Made by a program: the position numbers and the translations under genes
Part shown: positions 8,762-18,500 of the stretch, piece by piece
Layout of the letters: every line of letters begins with the position of its first letter
Position numbering within the stretch: the stretch's first letter is position 1
NCBI RefSeq assembly: GCF_000423005.1
Contig: NZ_AUHD01000001.1
Span: 186,001 to 250,000 of the forward strand
DNA length: 64,000 nt
Direction of reading: 5' to 3'
From: Gelidibacter mesophilus DSM 14095
GTDB taxonomy: Bacteria; Bacteroidota; Bacteroidia; Flavobacteriales; Flavobacteriaceae
Notes under the pieces: generated by a model
What the model was told of the DNA's origin: nothing
Databases searched by the model: none
What the model saw: only the letters and a program-made list of their open reading frames with translations

Positions 8762-9670
8762 ATGACCAGAGTAAAATCACAATTTTCAGCTTTTTCTGAG
8801 TATCTACTCCATGAGAAAAACTATTCTGAGCTGACCGTCAAGGCTTATCTTACAGATCTTGTCAGTTGTTTGGAGTTTTTTAATCAAGAATATGGATCAA
8901 AAACCATGCACGATGTCAATTATTCTCAAATACGAAGTTGGATTGTTTCCTTGGTGGAGCAAAAAATTTCGAACAGAAGTATCAATCGCAAAATCTCATC
9001 ACTGAACTCTTATTTTAAATTTTTGATCAAAACGGAACGTATGCAATCTAATCCGTTGTCAAAACATCAAGCTTTAAAAACAGATAAGAAAGTTCAAATT
9101 CCATTTTCTCAACAGGAAATGGAAACCGTTATTCAAATTCTAGAGGAAGAAACTGACTTTGAAGGACTAAGAAACCGGCTTATAGTTGAGCTGTTTTATG
9201 CTACGGGTATCAGACGGATAGAACTTATTCAAATTAAGTTGAAAGATATCGACTTAAACAACAAAACGCTAAAGGTTCTTGGTAAGCGAAATAAAGAGCG
9301 TTTTGTTCCGTTAATTGATACAGTAGTGCTTACTGCAAACAATTATTTGCAATTACGAAATGAATTGGAAACTGTAGAAGATGAGGAACATTTGTTTTTG
9401 ACTAAGAAAGGGTTAAAAATTTATGAAACGCTTGTTTACAGAATTATAAATGAGTATTTTAGTAAAGCTTCTCACAAAGTAAAAAGGAGTCCGCATATAT
9501 TGAGGCACTCATTTGCGACTCATTTGCTTAATGAAGGAGCTGATTTAAATGCTGTTAAAGAATTGTTAGGGCATTCTAGCTTGGCAGCTACTCAGGTATA
9601 TACCCATAATAGTATAGCCGAATTAAAAAAAGTGTATGCCAATGCCCATCCAAGAAGTAAAAATGATTAA
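8762..9670 (+). CDS. xerC: tyrosine recombinase XerC/XerD type
   Basis: A 302-residue tyrosine recombinase with an N-terminal SAM-like DNA-binding domain (about residues 5-90) and a catalytic domain carrying the conserved R-H-R-(H)-Y set: Arg in YATGIRRIELIQIK, HILRHSFATHLL, LGHSSLAATQ and the tyrosine nucleophile in VYTHNS. Length and full catalytic set fit the chromosome-dimer-resolution enzymes rather than phage integrases. It lies between rpsU and the hibernation factor with no mobile-element borders, so a housekeeping role is likely. Choice of XerC over XerD is by similarity impression and is uncertain. Confidence 0.88.
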   Translation: MTRVKSQFSAFSEYLLHEKNYSELTVKAYLTDLVSCLEFFNQEYGSKTMHDVNYSQIRSWIVSLVEQKISNRSINRKISSLNSYFKFLIKTERMQSNPLSKHQALKTDKKVQIPFSQQEMETVIQILEEETDFEGLRNRLIVELFYATGIRRIELIQIKLKDIDLNNKTLKVLGKRNKERFVPLIDTVVLTANNYLQLRNELETVEDEEHLFLTKKGLKIYETLVYRIINEYFSKASHKVKRSPHILRHSFATHLLNEGADLNAVKELLGHSSLAATQVYTHNSIAELKKVYANAHPRSKND

Positions 9671-9690
9671 CTAGTGTCTAACCAAATGAA

Positions 9691-9717
9691 AGCATAAAAT
9701 TCAAGTAGTTTTATGCT
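9691..9717 (+). terminator. hairpin between recombinase and hpf
   Basis: Perfect 9-bp stem AGCATAAAA / TTTTATGCT (9691-9699, 9709-9717) with a 9-base loop, 21 bases after the recombinase stop codon, followed by a T-rich stretch. Likely a terminator, though the T-run is weak. Confidence 0.55.
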
Positions 9718-9741
9718 CTTAATTTATTAAAAACCAAACAG

Positions 9742-10044
9742 ATGAAAGTAAACACACAATCCGTTAACTTTACCGCCGACAAGAAATTGATTGAATTCAT
9801 TCAGAAGAGGATGGATAAATTAGATTTGTTTTATGATAAGGTCATCCAATCTGATGTTTATCTCAAAGTTGAAAACACCAGTGATAAAGAGAATAAGATA
9901 TTTGAAGCTAGGGTTAGTGTTCCTGGAGATAGCTTTGTAGTGAAGAAGCAATGTAAGACCTTTGAAGAGGGTGCAGATATGGCAGTTTCATCTCTAGAAA
10001 GACAGTTGAAGAAGAGAAAAGAAAAATTAAGATCACATATTTAA
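9742..10044 (+). CDS. hpf: ribosome hibernation-promoting factor, short HPF/RaiA type
   Basis: A 100-residue protein of the HPF/YfiA family: beta-alpha-beta-beta-beta-alpha fold with VNFTADKKLIEFIQKRMDKL at the front, EARVSVPGDSF in the middle and a basic helix LERQLKKRKEKLRSH at the end. It binds the 30S decoding region in slow growth and silences ribosomes. It is the short form (about 100 residues), without the C-terminal dimerisation domain of long HPF. It lies just ahead of the tRNA-tuf cluster. Confidence 0.93.
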   Translation: MKVNTQSVNFTADKKLIEFIQKRMDKLDLFYDKVIQSDVYLKVENTSDKENKIFEARVSVPGDSFVVKKQCKTFEEGADMAVSSLERQLKKRKEKLRSHI

Positions 10045-10065
10045 AAAAAATAATCAAAAAATGTT

Positions 10066-10094
10066 TTGAATAAATAAATAATTCTATACATTTG
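10066..10094 (+). promoter_or_regulatory. promoter of the tRNA-tuf cluster
   Basis: TTG at 10066-10068, 18 bases, TACATTTG at 10087-10094: one base off the 19-base spacer of the Bacteroidota consensus. It is placed 51 bases ahead of the first tRNA and 22 bases after the hpf stop codon, so it likely drives the four tRNAs and perhaps tuf. Confidence 0.75.
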
Positions 10095-10145
10095 CAGTCC
10101 GTTAGAAATAGCGGGCTTTTTTATTGAAGGAAAATATCGTAAAAA

Positions 10146-10219
10146 GCCGATGTAGCTCAGCTGGCTAGAGCAGCTGATTTGTAATCAGCAGGTCGTGGGT
10201 TCGAGTCCCTCTATCGGCT
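10146..10219 (+). tRNA. tRNA-Thr (anticodon TGT)
   Basis: 74 bases. Acceptor GCCGATG pairs with TATCGGC (one G-U), discriminator T; anticodon stem CTGAT/ATCAG around TGT; T-loop GGTTCGAGTCC region intact. CCA is not encoded. First of four tRNAs ahead of tuf. An identical copy lies at 28828-28901. Confidence 0.96.
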
Positions 10220-10285
10220 CTTTTAAAGATCAACTTCCAATTATTGGGATTTGGAATTTAAAACTTGAAATTTTGAATTGTTTTT

Positions 10286-10367
<82 letters not shown>

Positions 10368-10480
10368 CAAAACTTTTAAATAAGCAGTTGTTAAAAGCTC
10401 GCTTTTGTGAAGCTGCGTTTTAAAAGTTTTAGTAAGGGGTCACCCTTGCGGATCACCGACCAACGGGAGGTAATCCACAA

Positions 10481-10500
10481 ATTCCTGCGAAGGCAGGAAT
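10481..10500 (+). repeat. short palindromic element, same stem as the rpsU terminator
   Basis: ATTCCTGC-GAAG-GCAGGAAT, a perfect 8-bp stem without a following T-run, in the tRNA-Tyr to tRNA-Gly spacer. The stem is identical to that at 8696-8715, and a variant with a compensating base-pair change lies at 23910-23929. Confidence 0.7.
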
Positions 10501-10600
10501 CTCAAACTTAAAAACCCAATATAATTTGGACATAAAGTTTGAAAGCGTTCATTGAATATTGGAATTTGGAGTTTTATTTTTAAAATATCCAAAAAAAATT

Positions 10601-10673
10601 GCGGGAGTAGCTCAGTTGGTAGAGCGTCAGCCTTCCAAGCTGAATGTCGCCGGTTCGAACCCGGTCTCCCGCT
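10601..10673 (+). tRNA. tRNA-Gly (anticodon TCC)
   Basis: 73 bases. Acceptor GCGGGAG pairs with CTCCCGC, discriminator T; anticodon stem CAGCC/AGCTG region around TCC; T-arm CCGGTTCGAACCCGG perfect. CCA not encoded. Third tRNA of the cluster. Confidence 0.96.
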
Positions 10674-10681
10674 CTAAAGTT

Positions 10682-10709
10682 GTTCATCATGCCAAAAGGC
10701 GTGATGAAC
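10682..10709 (+). other. strong hairpin between tRNA-Gly and tRNA-Thr
   Basis: 12-bp stem (10682-10693 with 10698-10709, one G-U) with loop AAAA, 9 bases after tRNA-Gly. A second, weaker hairpin of similar plan (ATCATACC-GAAA-GGTTTGAT) follows at about 10730-10749. No T-run, so processing or RNase-stop structures rather than terminators. Confidence 0.65.
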
Positions 10710-10873
10710 CACTTAATAGAGGATTGTCATCATACCGAAAGGTTTGATATCCCCTCAAAGAATAGCGCTTATCATAATGAAAAATGTGATGTACTATTCT
10801 GGGTAAGTTTTCAAGTTTCTTGTTACAACTTTTCGAACTTGAAATCAGGAACCTGAAACCACCAAACTCAAAC

Positions 10874-10945
10874 GCCGGTGTAGCTCAGGGGTAGAGCGTT
10901 TCCTTGGTAAGGAAGAGGTCACGAGTTCAATTCTCGTCATTGGCT
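10874..10945 (+). tRNA. tRNA-Thr (anticodon GGT)
   Basis: 72 bases. Acceptor GCCGGTG pairs with CATTGGC, using two G-U pairs; discriminator T; anticodon stem TTCCT/AGGAA around GGT; T-arm ACGAGTTCAATTCTCGT. Last tRNA before tuf, which starts 66 bases on. Confidence 0.94.
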
Positions 10946-11011
10946 CTTTTTCGAATAAGCAAAATTAAATTTTTGAACACTAATATAAATTAAGATTAAA
11001 ATAAATTAAAC

Positions 11012-12199
11012 ATGGCAAAGGCAACTTTCGATCGTTCAAAACCACACCTTAACATAGGTACAATTGGACACGTGGATCACGGTAAAACAACTACGACAGC
11101 AGCTATTACTAAAGTATTAGCTGATGCAGGTTTTTCAGAAGCAAGATCATTTGATCAAATTGATAACGCTCCAGAAGAAAAAGAAAGAGGTATTACAATC
11201 AATACATCACACGTAGAATATGCAACAGCAAATCGTCACTACGCTCACGTTGACTGTCCAGGTCACGCGGATTACGTAAAGAATATGGTTACTGGTGCTG
11301 CTCAAATGGATGGTGCTATCTTAGTTGTTGCTGCAACAGATGGTCCTATGCCACAAACACGTGAACACATCCTTTTAGGTCGCCAAGTTGGTATTCCTAG
11401 AATTGTTGTATTCATGAATAAAGTTGACTTAGTTGATGACGAAGAGTTATTGGAACTAGTTGAAATGGAAATTAGAGATTTATTGTCATTCTACGAGTAT
11501 GATGGTGATAACTGTCCTGTTATTCAAGGTTCTGCTTTAGGCGCACTTAACGGTGAGCAAAAATGGGTAGATGCGCTTCTTAAATTAATGGAAGAAGTTG
11601 ATGCGTGGATTGAAGAGCCAGTTCGTGATATGGACAAGCCTTTCTTGATGCCTATTGAAGATGTTTTCTCTATTACTGGTCGTGGAACTGTTGCTACAGG
11701 TCGTATCGAAACTGGTATTGCCAAAACTGGAGATCCAGTTGAAATCATCGGGATGGGAGCTGAGAAATTGACTTCTACTATTACTGGTATTGAGATGTTC
11801 CGTCAAATCCTTGATAGAGGTGAAGCTGGAGACAACGCAGGTATCTTATTAAGAGGTATTGAGAAAACTCAAATTACTAGAGGAATGGTTATCGTTAAGC
11901 CAGGTTCTGTAAAACCACACGCTAAATTTAAAGCAGAGGTTTATATCCTTAAGAAAGAAGAAGGTGGTCGTCATACGCCATTCCATAATAACTACCGTCC
12001 ACAGTTTTACGTACGTACAACTGACGTAACAGGTAACATTATGTTGCCAGATGGTGTTGAAATGGTTATGCCTGGTGACAACTTGACAATTACAGTAGAG
12101 CTTATTCAGCCAATTGCAATGAATGTTGGTCTTCGTTTCGCTATCCGTGAAGGTGGACGTACAGTAGGTGCAGGACAGGTAACTGAAATCTTAGCTTAA
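11012..12199 (+). CDS. tuf: elongation factor Tu
   Basis: 395 residues, the standard length. GTP-binding motifs: GHVDHGKTT (P-loop, residues about 18-26), DCPGHADY (switch II) and NKVDLVD; the effector region carries [12 protein letters not shown]. Domains 2 and 3 follow. It delivers aminoacyl-tRNA to the ribosome. It lies in the conserved order tRNA-Thr/Tyr/Gly/Thr-tuf-tRNA-Trp-secE-nusG-rplK. The only tuf in the window. Low use of rare codons compared with its neighbours, as expected of a very highly expressed gene. A hairpin follows 23 bases after the stop codon. Confidence 0.99.
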   Translation: MAKATFDRSKPHLNIGTIGHVDHGKTTTTAAITKVLADAGFSEARSFDQIDNAPEEKERGITINTSHVEYATANRHYAHVDCPGHADYVKNMVTGAAQMDGAILVVAATDGPMPQTREHILLGRQVGIPRIVVFMNKVDLVDDEELLELVEMEIRDLLSFYEYDGDNCPVIQGSALGALNGEQKWVDALLKLMEEVDAWIEEPVRDMDKPFLMPIEDVFSITGRGTVATGRIETGIAKTGDPVEIIGMGAEKLTSTITGIEMFRQILDRGEAGDNAGILLRGIEKTQITRGMVIVKPGSVKPHAKFKAEVYILKKEEGGRHTPFHNNYRPQFYVRTTDVTGNIMLPDGVEMVMPGDNLTITVELIQPIAMNVGLRFAIREGGRTVGAGQVTEILA

Positions 12200-12222
12200 T
12201 TATAATGAACTAAATATTAATT

Positions 12223-12251
12223 AAGGCGTCTTGATTTTTTCAAGATGCCTT
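12223..12251 (+). terminator. hairpin after tuf
   Basis: 11-bp stem AAGGCGTCTTG / CAAGATGCCTT (one G-U) with the loop ATTTTTT, placed between tuf and tRNA-Trp. There is no T-run after the stem, so it may be a weak terminator or an mRNA 3' end that leaves tRNA-Trp and secE to be co-transcribed or processed. Confidence 0.55.
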
Positions 12252-12261
12252 GATTGTGTTT

Positions 12262-12334
12262 ACGGGTTTAGCTCAGTTGGTAGAGCACTGGTCTCCAAAA
12301 CCAGGTGTCGTGAGTTCGAGTCTCTCAACCCGTG
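12262..12334 (+). tRNA. tRNA-Trp (anticodon CCA)
   Basis: 73 bases. Acceptor ACGGGTT pairs with AACCCGT, discriminator G; anticodon stem CTGGT/ACCAG around CCA; D-arm and T-arm normal. Placed between tuf and secE, as in many bacteria. Confidence 0.96.
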
Positions 12335-12434
12335 CTTAGCGCTTTGAAAGCTTACTTTTAATTTGAAGTAAAAATAAAAGCATATTAAGAGAGTGCAATT
12401 TAAGACTCTCAATTTTTAAATAAACACAACTGTA

Positions 12435-12629
12435 ATGGCAGGACTTGTAAATTATATCTCAGAATCATTTGGTGAATTAAAAAACAATGTGACTTGGCCA
12501 ACATGGGCTGAAGCACAGCGTTTGACCATAGTGGTGGCTGTTTTCTCAATTATATTCGCATTAGCAATTTGGGGAGTTGATACTGTTTTTAGTGGAGTTA
12601 TCGAAGCTTATTTTAGCTGGATCAAGTAA
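12435..12629 (+). CDS. secE: preprotein translocase subunit SecE
   Basis: 64 residues with the single conserved C-terminal membrane helix (about residues 32-55) after the amphipathic LKNNVTWPTWAEAQRLT motif typical of short SecE. It clamps SecY in the inner-membrane SecYEG channel. Start 100 bases after tRNA-Trp; nusG follows 14 bases after the stop codon, the usual secE-nusG pair. Confidence 0.96.
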   Translation: MAGLVNYISESFGELKNNVTWPTWAEAQRLTIVVAVFSIIFALAIWGVDTVFSGVIEAYFSWIK

Positions 12630-12643
12630 AATAAAAATAGAGG

Positions 12644-13201
12644 ATGTCTGAAATTAGTGGAAATAAAAAATGGTATGTTGTAAGGGCCGTTAGCGGTCAA
12701 GAGAACAAGATCAAAACTTATATCGAGAATGAAATTGCCCGATTGGGTCTTCAGGATTATGTAGATCAGGTTTTGGTGCCTACTGAAAAAGTAATTCAAA
12801 TCCGTAACGGGAAAAAAATCAATAAAGAGAAAGTTTATTTTCCAGGTTACATTATGATTCAAGCCAATTTAACCGGTGAGATCCCTCATATTATAAAATC
12901 GATTACAAATGTAATTGGATTTTTAGGGGAAACAAAAGGCGGAGATCCTGTGCCTTTGAGACAATCTGAAGTAAACAGAATGTTAGGAAAAGTAGATGAA
13001 TTGACTGTAGATGCTGATTCTAATGTTGCTATTCCATTCACTAAAGGAGAAACTGTTAAAGTAATCGATGGACCTTTCAATGGTTTTGATGGAACAATCG
13101 AAAACATAAATGAAGAAAAGCGTAAACTTGAAGTGATGGTGAAGATTTTCGGTAGAAAAACGCCATTAGAATTGAGTTATATGCAAGTTGAAAAAGTTTA
13201 A
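12644..13201 (+). CDS. nusG: transcription termination/antitermination protein NusG
   Basis: 185 residues. NGN domain at the front ([21 protein letters not shown]) and a C-terminal KOW domain (about residues 130-165: [21 protein letters not shown]). It rides on RNA polymerase, increases processivity and links to Rho and S10. Second gene of the secE-nusG pair; a hairpin-containing leader separates it from rplK. Confidence 0.98.
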   Translation: MSEISGNKKWYVVRAVSGQENKIKTYIENEIARLGLQDYVDQVLVPTEKVIQIRNGKKINKEKVYFPGYIMIQANLTGEIPHIIKSITNVIGFLGETKGGDPVPLRQSEVNRMLGKVDELTVDADSNVAIPFTKGETVKVIDGPFNGFDGTIENINEEKRKLEVMVKIFGRKTPLELSYMQVEKV

Positions 13202-13220
13202 TAATTGTTACAAATAGATC

Positions 13221-13253
13221 GTATGTCTTTTGGCTTCCAATGGAAAGACGTAC
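13221..13253 (+). promoter_or_regulatory. hairpin in the rplK leader
   Basis: 10-bp stem GTATGTCTTT / AAAGACGTAC (one G-U) with a 13-base loop, ending 16 bases before the rplK ATG at 13270. The position fits an autoregulatory ribosomal-protein leader (L1 represses the L11-L1 mRNA in other bacteria), but I cannot see a proven L1 motif. Confidence 0.5.
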
Positions 13254-13269
13254 AACTAAAATTTTAAAA

Positions 13270-13707
13270 ATGGCAAAAGAATTAAGTAAAGTAGTTAAGC
13301 TACAAGTTCGGGGAGGTGCAGCGAATCCATCGCCACCGGTAGGACCCGCTTTAGGAGCTGCTGGAGTTAATATCATGGAATTCTGTAAGCAATTTAATGC
13401 TAGAACTCAAGATAAGGCCGGTAAAGTATTACCTGTTGTGATTTCTGTGTTCAAGGATAAATCGTTTGATTTCGTTATTAAGACTCCACCAGCTGCGGTA
13501 CAATTAATGGAAGCGGCCAAAGTAAAAAAAGGATCTGGAGAACCGAACAGAAAGAAGGTAGCAAAAGTGACCTGGGATCAAGTTAAAGCAATTGCTGAAG
13601 ACAAAATGCAAGATTTAAATGCATTTACTTTTGACAAAGCTATGGACATGGTTGCAGGAACAGCAAGATCAATGGGTATTACTGTAACAGGTAAAAAACC
13701 TAATTAA
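13270..13707 (+). CDS. rplK: 50S ribosomal protein L11
   Basis: 145 residues from the ATG at 13270. An upstream in-frame ATG at 13240 adds [10 protein letters not shown] but the family begins [12 protein letters not shown], so 13270 is chosen. The proline-rich [20 protein letters not shown] segment (about 20-38) and the C-terminal rRNA-binding part ending in MGITVTGK are clear. L11 forms the GTPase-associated centre with the L10-L7/L12 stalk. rplA follows after 12 bases. Confidence 0.97.
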   Translation: MAKELSKVVKLQVRGGAANPSPPVGPALGAAGVNIMEFCKQFNARTQDKAGKVLPVVISVFKDKSFDFVIKTPPAAVQLMEAAKVKKGSGEPNRKKVAKVTWDQVKAIAEDKMQDLNAFTFDKAMDMVAGTARSMGITVTGKKPN

Positions 13708-13719
13708 AACATTTCTGAA

Positions 13720-14409
13720 ATGGCGAGAATAACAAAAAAACAAAAAGAGGCAAGGGCTAAAGTTGACAAAAACAAACTTTATTCTCTTGAAGAAGCTACG
13801 GCTTTATTGAAAGAAATTACCTATACAAAATTTGATGCTTCGGTGGATATCGCTGTAAGACTGGGAGTAGATCCTCGTAAAGCAAACCAAATGGTAAGAG
13901 GTGTCGTTTCTTTACCTCACGGAACTGGAAAGGACATGAAAGTTCTTGCATTGGTGACACCTGACAAAGAGCTGGAAGCTAAAGATGCAGGTGCTGATTA
14001 TGTAGGATTGGATGAATACCTTGAGAAAATCAAAAATGGTTGGACAGATGTTGACGTTATCGTTACCATGCCTTCAATCATGGGTAAATTAGGTCCTTTA
14101 GGTAGAGTATTAGGTCCGAGAGGCTTAATGCCAAATCCTAAAACAGGAACAGTAACTATGGATGTGGCTAAAGCAGTTGCAGAAGTAAAAGCTGGTAAAA
14201 TTGACTTTAGAGTTGATAAAACGGGAATCGTACATGCACCAATTGGAAAAGCATCATTTACTGCTGACAAATTAATGGATAACGCAAACGAGCTTCTAAC
14301 AACTTTAATTAAAATGAAACCTGTTGCAGCTAAAGGTGTGTACGTAAAGAGCATCTTTATGTCTAGTACCATGAGTCCAAGTATATCAATTGATACTAAA
14401 ATAGGTTAG
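13720..14409 (+). CDS. rplA: 50S ribosomal protein L1
   Basis: 229 residues, the usual length. The signature [20 protein letters not shown] (positions about 115-135) followed by [13 protein letters not shown] is intact. L1 forms the mobile stalk near the E site and acts in other bacteria as the translational repressor of its own operon. Second gene of rplK-rplA; rplJ follows after 18 bases. Confidence 0.98.
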   Translation: MARITKKQKEARAKVDKNKLYSLEEATALLKEITYTKFDASVDIAVRLGVDPRKANQMVRGVVSLPHGTGKDMKVLALVTPDKELEAKDAGADYVGLDEYLEKIKNGWTDVDVIVTMPSIMGKLGPLGRVLGPRGLMPNPKTGTVTMDVAKAVAEVKAGKIDFRVDKTGIVHAPIGKASFTADKLMDNANELLTTLIKMKPVAAKGVYVKSIFMSSTMSPSISIDTKIG

Positions 14410-14427
14410 TAGTTAAACTTTAACATT

Positions 14428-14949
14428 ATGACAAGAGAAGAAAAATCAAAAGTTATTGAAGAGTTGACTGCTCAATTAGCGGAGAATACACATATCTATC
14501 TAACAGATATATCTGGATTAAACGCAGGAAACACTTCAAATTTACGTCGTGCCTGTTTTAAGGCAAACATTAAAATGGCCGTCGTAAAAAATACATTGTT
14601 GGAAAAGGCTATGGCTGCTTCTGATAAAGACTTTGGAGACCTTCCAATGACTTTAAAAGGAAATACTTCAGTAATGTATTCTGAAACTGGAAATGCTCCA
14701 GCTAAGGTAATCAAAGAATTCCGTAAAAAATCTGATAAGCCTTTGCTTAAAGGAGCTTTTATTGAAGAGGCGATCTACATTGGTGATGAGCAATTGGATG
14801 CACTTGTGGACATCAAGTCAAGAGAAGAGTTAATTGGCGATATCGTAGGGTTGTTACAATCTCCTGCTAAGAACGTTATTTCAGCTCTTAAATCTAGCGG
14901 TGGTAAACTTGCAGGAATCCTTAAAACATTATCCGAAAAAGAAGGATAA
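14428..14949 (+). CDS. rplJ: 50S ribosomal protein L10
   Basis: 173 residues, with the typical front MTREEKSKVIEELTAQLAEN, the VKNTLLEKAM motif around residue 55, and a C-terminal helical part (LLQSPAKNVISALKSSGGKL) that binds L7/L12 dimers. It anchors the stalk to 23S rRNA. It lies in the rplKAJL run, 59 bases ahead of rplL. Confidence 0.98.
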   Translation: MTREEKSKVIEELTAQLAENTHIYLTDISGLNAGNTSNLRRACFKANIKMAVVKNTLLEKAMAASDKDFGDLPMTLKGNTSVMYSETGNAPAKVIKEFRKKSDKPLLKGAFIEEAIYIGDEQLDALVDIKSREELIGDIVGLLQSPAKNVISALKSSGGKLAGILKTLSEKEG

Positions 14950-15008
14950 TCAACTTAGTACGCACTTAAACAAATTATATTTTATTAAAATTATTAAAAC
15001 GATAGAAA

Positions 15009-15383
15009 ATGGCAGATTTAAAAGAATTCGCAGAACAATTAGTTAATTTAACAGTAAAAGAAGTTAACGAATTAGCTACAATATTAAAAGATGAGTATGG
15101 TATCGAACCAGCTGCTGCTGCTGTTGCAGTTGCTGCAGGTGGCGGTGGTGCTGCTGAAGCGGCTGAAGAGCAGTCAGAATTTGACGTAGTTCTTAAAGCG
15201 GCAGGTGCCTCTAAATTGGCAGTTGTTAAATTGGTAAAAGAATTAACTGGTTTAGGTTTGAAAGAAGCTAAAGAATTAGTTGATAATGCACCTAGCAACA
15301 TTAAAGAAGGTGTTTCTAAAGATGAAGCAGAAGCTTTAAAAGGTCAATTAGAAGACGCTGGAGCAGAAGTTGAGCTTAAATAA
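15009..15383 (+). CDS. rplL: 50S ribosomal protein L7/L12
   Basis: 124 residues. N-terminal dimerisation domain (about 1-33), an alanine/glycine-rich flexible hinge (about 34-55) and a conserved C-terminal domain ([20 protein letters not shown] ... [14 protein letters not shown]) that recruits translation GTPases. Ends the ribosomal-protein run; a strong hairpin follows 23 bases after the stop codon. Confidence 0.98.
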   Translation: MADLKEFAEQLVNLTVKEVNELATILKDEYGIEPAAAAVAVAAGGGGAAEAAEEQSEFDVVLKAAGASKLAVVKLVKELTGLGLKEAKELVDNAPSNIKEGVSKDEAEALKGQLEDAGAEVELK

Positions 15384-15406
15384 GCTTAGCCCAAACAACA
15401 AATTTT

Positions 15407-15449
15407 GGTTTAGGTCTTCCGTATTGTTCGGAATGACCTAAACCCTTTT
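15407..15449 (+). terminator. rplL-rpoB intergenic attenuator-like hairpin
   Basis: A 15-bp stem (15407-15421 with 15429-15444, one bulged T at 15434) with a 7-base loop, then CTTTTG. It stands between rplL and rpoB, where E. coli has an attenuator that sets the stalk-protein to polymerase ratio. A partial terminator is the likely reading; the T-run is only four bases. Confidence 0.7.
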
Positions 15450-15596
15450 GTGTATATTAAATGAACCATTCAAAATTATGCCGGTTGACATGATTGTAAT
15501 GGGCGAATTCAATCTGACCATTGAATCGCAATGAAAAAATCAGGTTAGATGTACATAAAAAAACAACTATTTTTTTAATCAAAATCTCGTTCATCG

Positions 15597-18500
15597 ATGT
15601 TAGCACAAAAAGCTGAAAGATTAAATTTCTCTTCTATTGTAAATAGAACGGATTATCCTGACTTTTTGGATATCCAAATAAAATCCTTCCAGGATTTTTT
15701 CCAATTAGAGACTAAATCTGAAGAAAGAGGGAATGAAGGTCTCTACAATACCTTCATGGAAAACTTCCCAATTACCGACACTCGCAATCAATTTGTTTTG
15801 GAGTTTTTGGATTATTTCATTGACCCACCAAGATATTCAATTGAAGAATGTATTGAAAGAGGATTAACATACAGTGTGCCCCTTAAAGCACGTTTGAAAT
15901 TGTATTGTACAGACCCTGAACATGAGGATTTCGAAACTATCGTTCAGGATGTGTATCTAGGTACAATTCCTTACATGACGCCAAGTGGAACCTTTTGTAT
16001 TAATGGTGCTGAGCGTGTTGTCGTTTCACAATTACACAGATCTCCAGGAGTTTTCTTCAGTCAATCCTTCCATGCAAATGGAACTAAGCTCTATTCTGCC
16101 CGAGTCATTCCTTTTAAAGGTTCTTGGATTGAATTTGCTACAGATATCAATAGCGTTATGTACGCTTATATTGATAGAAAGAAAAAATTACCTGTTACGA
16201 CCTTGTTCAGAGCTATAGGTTTTGAACGTGATAAAGATATTCTTGAAATTTTTGACCTTGCAGAAGAGGTAAAAGTATCTAAGTCTGGTCTTAAGAAAAT
16301 CATTGGTCGTAAATTGGCTGCACGTGTATTGAACACATGGCATGAAGATTTTGTTGATGAAGATACAGGTGAAGTGGTATCCATTGAGCGTAACGAGATT
16401 GTGCTTGATCGTGATACGGTTTTAGATAAAGATAATATTGAGGAAATCCTTGAAGCAGATGCAAAAACTGTGCTTTTACACAAAGAAAGCGCGCAGCAGG
16501 GAGATTACGCAATTATACATAACACGCTTCAAAAAGACCCGACAAACTCGGAAAAAGAAGCTGTTGAACATATTTACCGTCAATTAAGAAACGCAGAGCC
16601 GCCAGATGAGGAAACTGCGCGCGGTATTATTGACAAATTATTCTTCTCTGACCAACGTTACTCTTTAGGTGAAGTAGGCCGTTATAGAATGAATAAAAAA
16701 TTAGGTCTTGATATTGGAATGGATAAGCAAGTGCTTACCAAATTAGATATCATTACCATTATTAAATATTTGATCGAGCTGATCAACTCTAAAGCTGAGA
16801 TTGATGATATTGACCACCTTTCTAACCGTCGTGTGCGTACGGTAGGTGAGCAGTTATCACAACAGTTTGGTGTTGGTTTGGCCCGTATGGCACGTACTAT
16901 TCGTGAGCGTATGAACGTTCGTGACAATGAGGTGTTTACACCAATTGATTTGATTAACGCTAAGACCTTGTCTTCCGTGATCAACTCTTTCTTTGGAACA
17001 AATCAGCTATCTCAATTTATGGATCAAACAAATCCATTGGCTGAGATTACACACAAGCGTCGTTTATCAGCATTAGGACCTGGAGGTTTATCTAGAGAGC
17101 GTGCAGGTTTCGAAGTGCGTGACGTTCACTATACACATTACGGCCGATTATGTCCTATTGAAACTCCAGAGGGGCCAAACATTGGTTTGATTTCTTCGCT
17201 TTCTGTCTTTGCGAAAGTAAACGGAATGGGCTTCATTGAAACACCTTATCGTAAGATTACGGATGGTGTTGTGGACATTAAAAATATACCCACCTATTTA
17301 AGTGCTGAGGAAGAAGAGGATATGTTGATTGCTCAGGCAAATATTAAGGTTGATGACAACGGAAAAATCATTGAAGATAAGATTATTGCACGTCAGGAAG
17401 GAGATTTCCCTGTAATTGATCCGGCAACGGCCAATTATACGGATGTTGCTCCTAACCAAGTGGCTTCTATTTCAGCATCCTTGATTCCTTTCTTAGAACA
17501 TGATGATGCCAATAGAGCCTTGATGGGATCTAACATGATGCGTCAGGCAGTTCCATTATTGCGTGTAGATGCACCAATTGTAGGTACTGGTTTAGAGCGT
17601 CAAGTAGCTTCAGATTCGAGAGTATTGATTAATGCCGAAGGTGCTGGTACTGTTGAGTACGTTGATGCCAACGAAATTACAATCAAATATGAACGTACTG
17701 AGGAAGAGGCCATGGTGAGCTTTGAAAGTGACACCAAAACTTATCCGTTGGTGAAATTCAGAAAAACCAACCAAGGGACGTCCATTAACTTAAAACCTAT
17801 TGTTACTAAAGGTGATAAAGTTAAAAAGGGACAAGTACTTTGTGAAGGCTATGCAACTCAAAAAGGAGAGCTTGCTCTTGGGCGTAATATGAAAGTGGCG
17901 TTTATGCCATGGAAGGGTTACAACTTTGAGGATGCTATCGTTATTTCTGAAAAAGTTGTGCGTGATGATATTTTTACGTCCATCCATATTGATGAGTATT
18001 CATTAGAAGTTCGTGATACCAAATTAGGTAATGAAGAATTGACCAATGATATTCCAAACGTTTCTGAAGATGCTACTAAAGACTTGGATGAAAATGGTAT
18101 GATTCGTATAGGTGCTGAAATTAAACCTGGTGATATCTTAATTGGTAAGATTACGCCTAAAGGTGAATCAGATCCAACACCGGAAGAAAAGTTGTTAAGA
18201 GCGATTTTTGGTGATAAAGCGGGAGATGTAAAAGATGCGTCATTGAAAGCGTCTCCATCATTGCACGGCGTGGTAATTGAGAAAAAACTGTTCTCAAGAG
18301 CGGTAAAGGATAAGCGTAAGCGCGCTAAGGATAAAGAGGATATTGATGCCTTGGAATCTGTTTACTATAGAAAGTTTGATGAATTGAAAGCAATTTTAAT
18401 CGATAAACTATTCACAATCGTAAACGGAAAAACAGCTCAAGGGATTTTTAATGATCTTGGTGAGGAAATCATTCCAAAAGGTAAAAAATATACCTTGAAG

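Noticed and set aside
8762-9670. Tyrosine recombinase as integrase of an element
   Set aside because: Located between housekeeping genes, no attachment repeats or cargo genes.
10559-10856. Overlapping short frames across tRNA-Gly and the spacer to tRNA-Thr
   Set aside because: They run through a complete tRNA gene and hairpins; the frames have no coding character.
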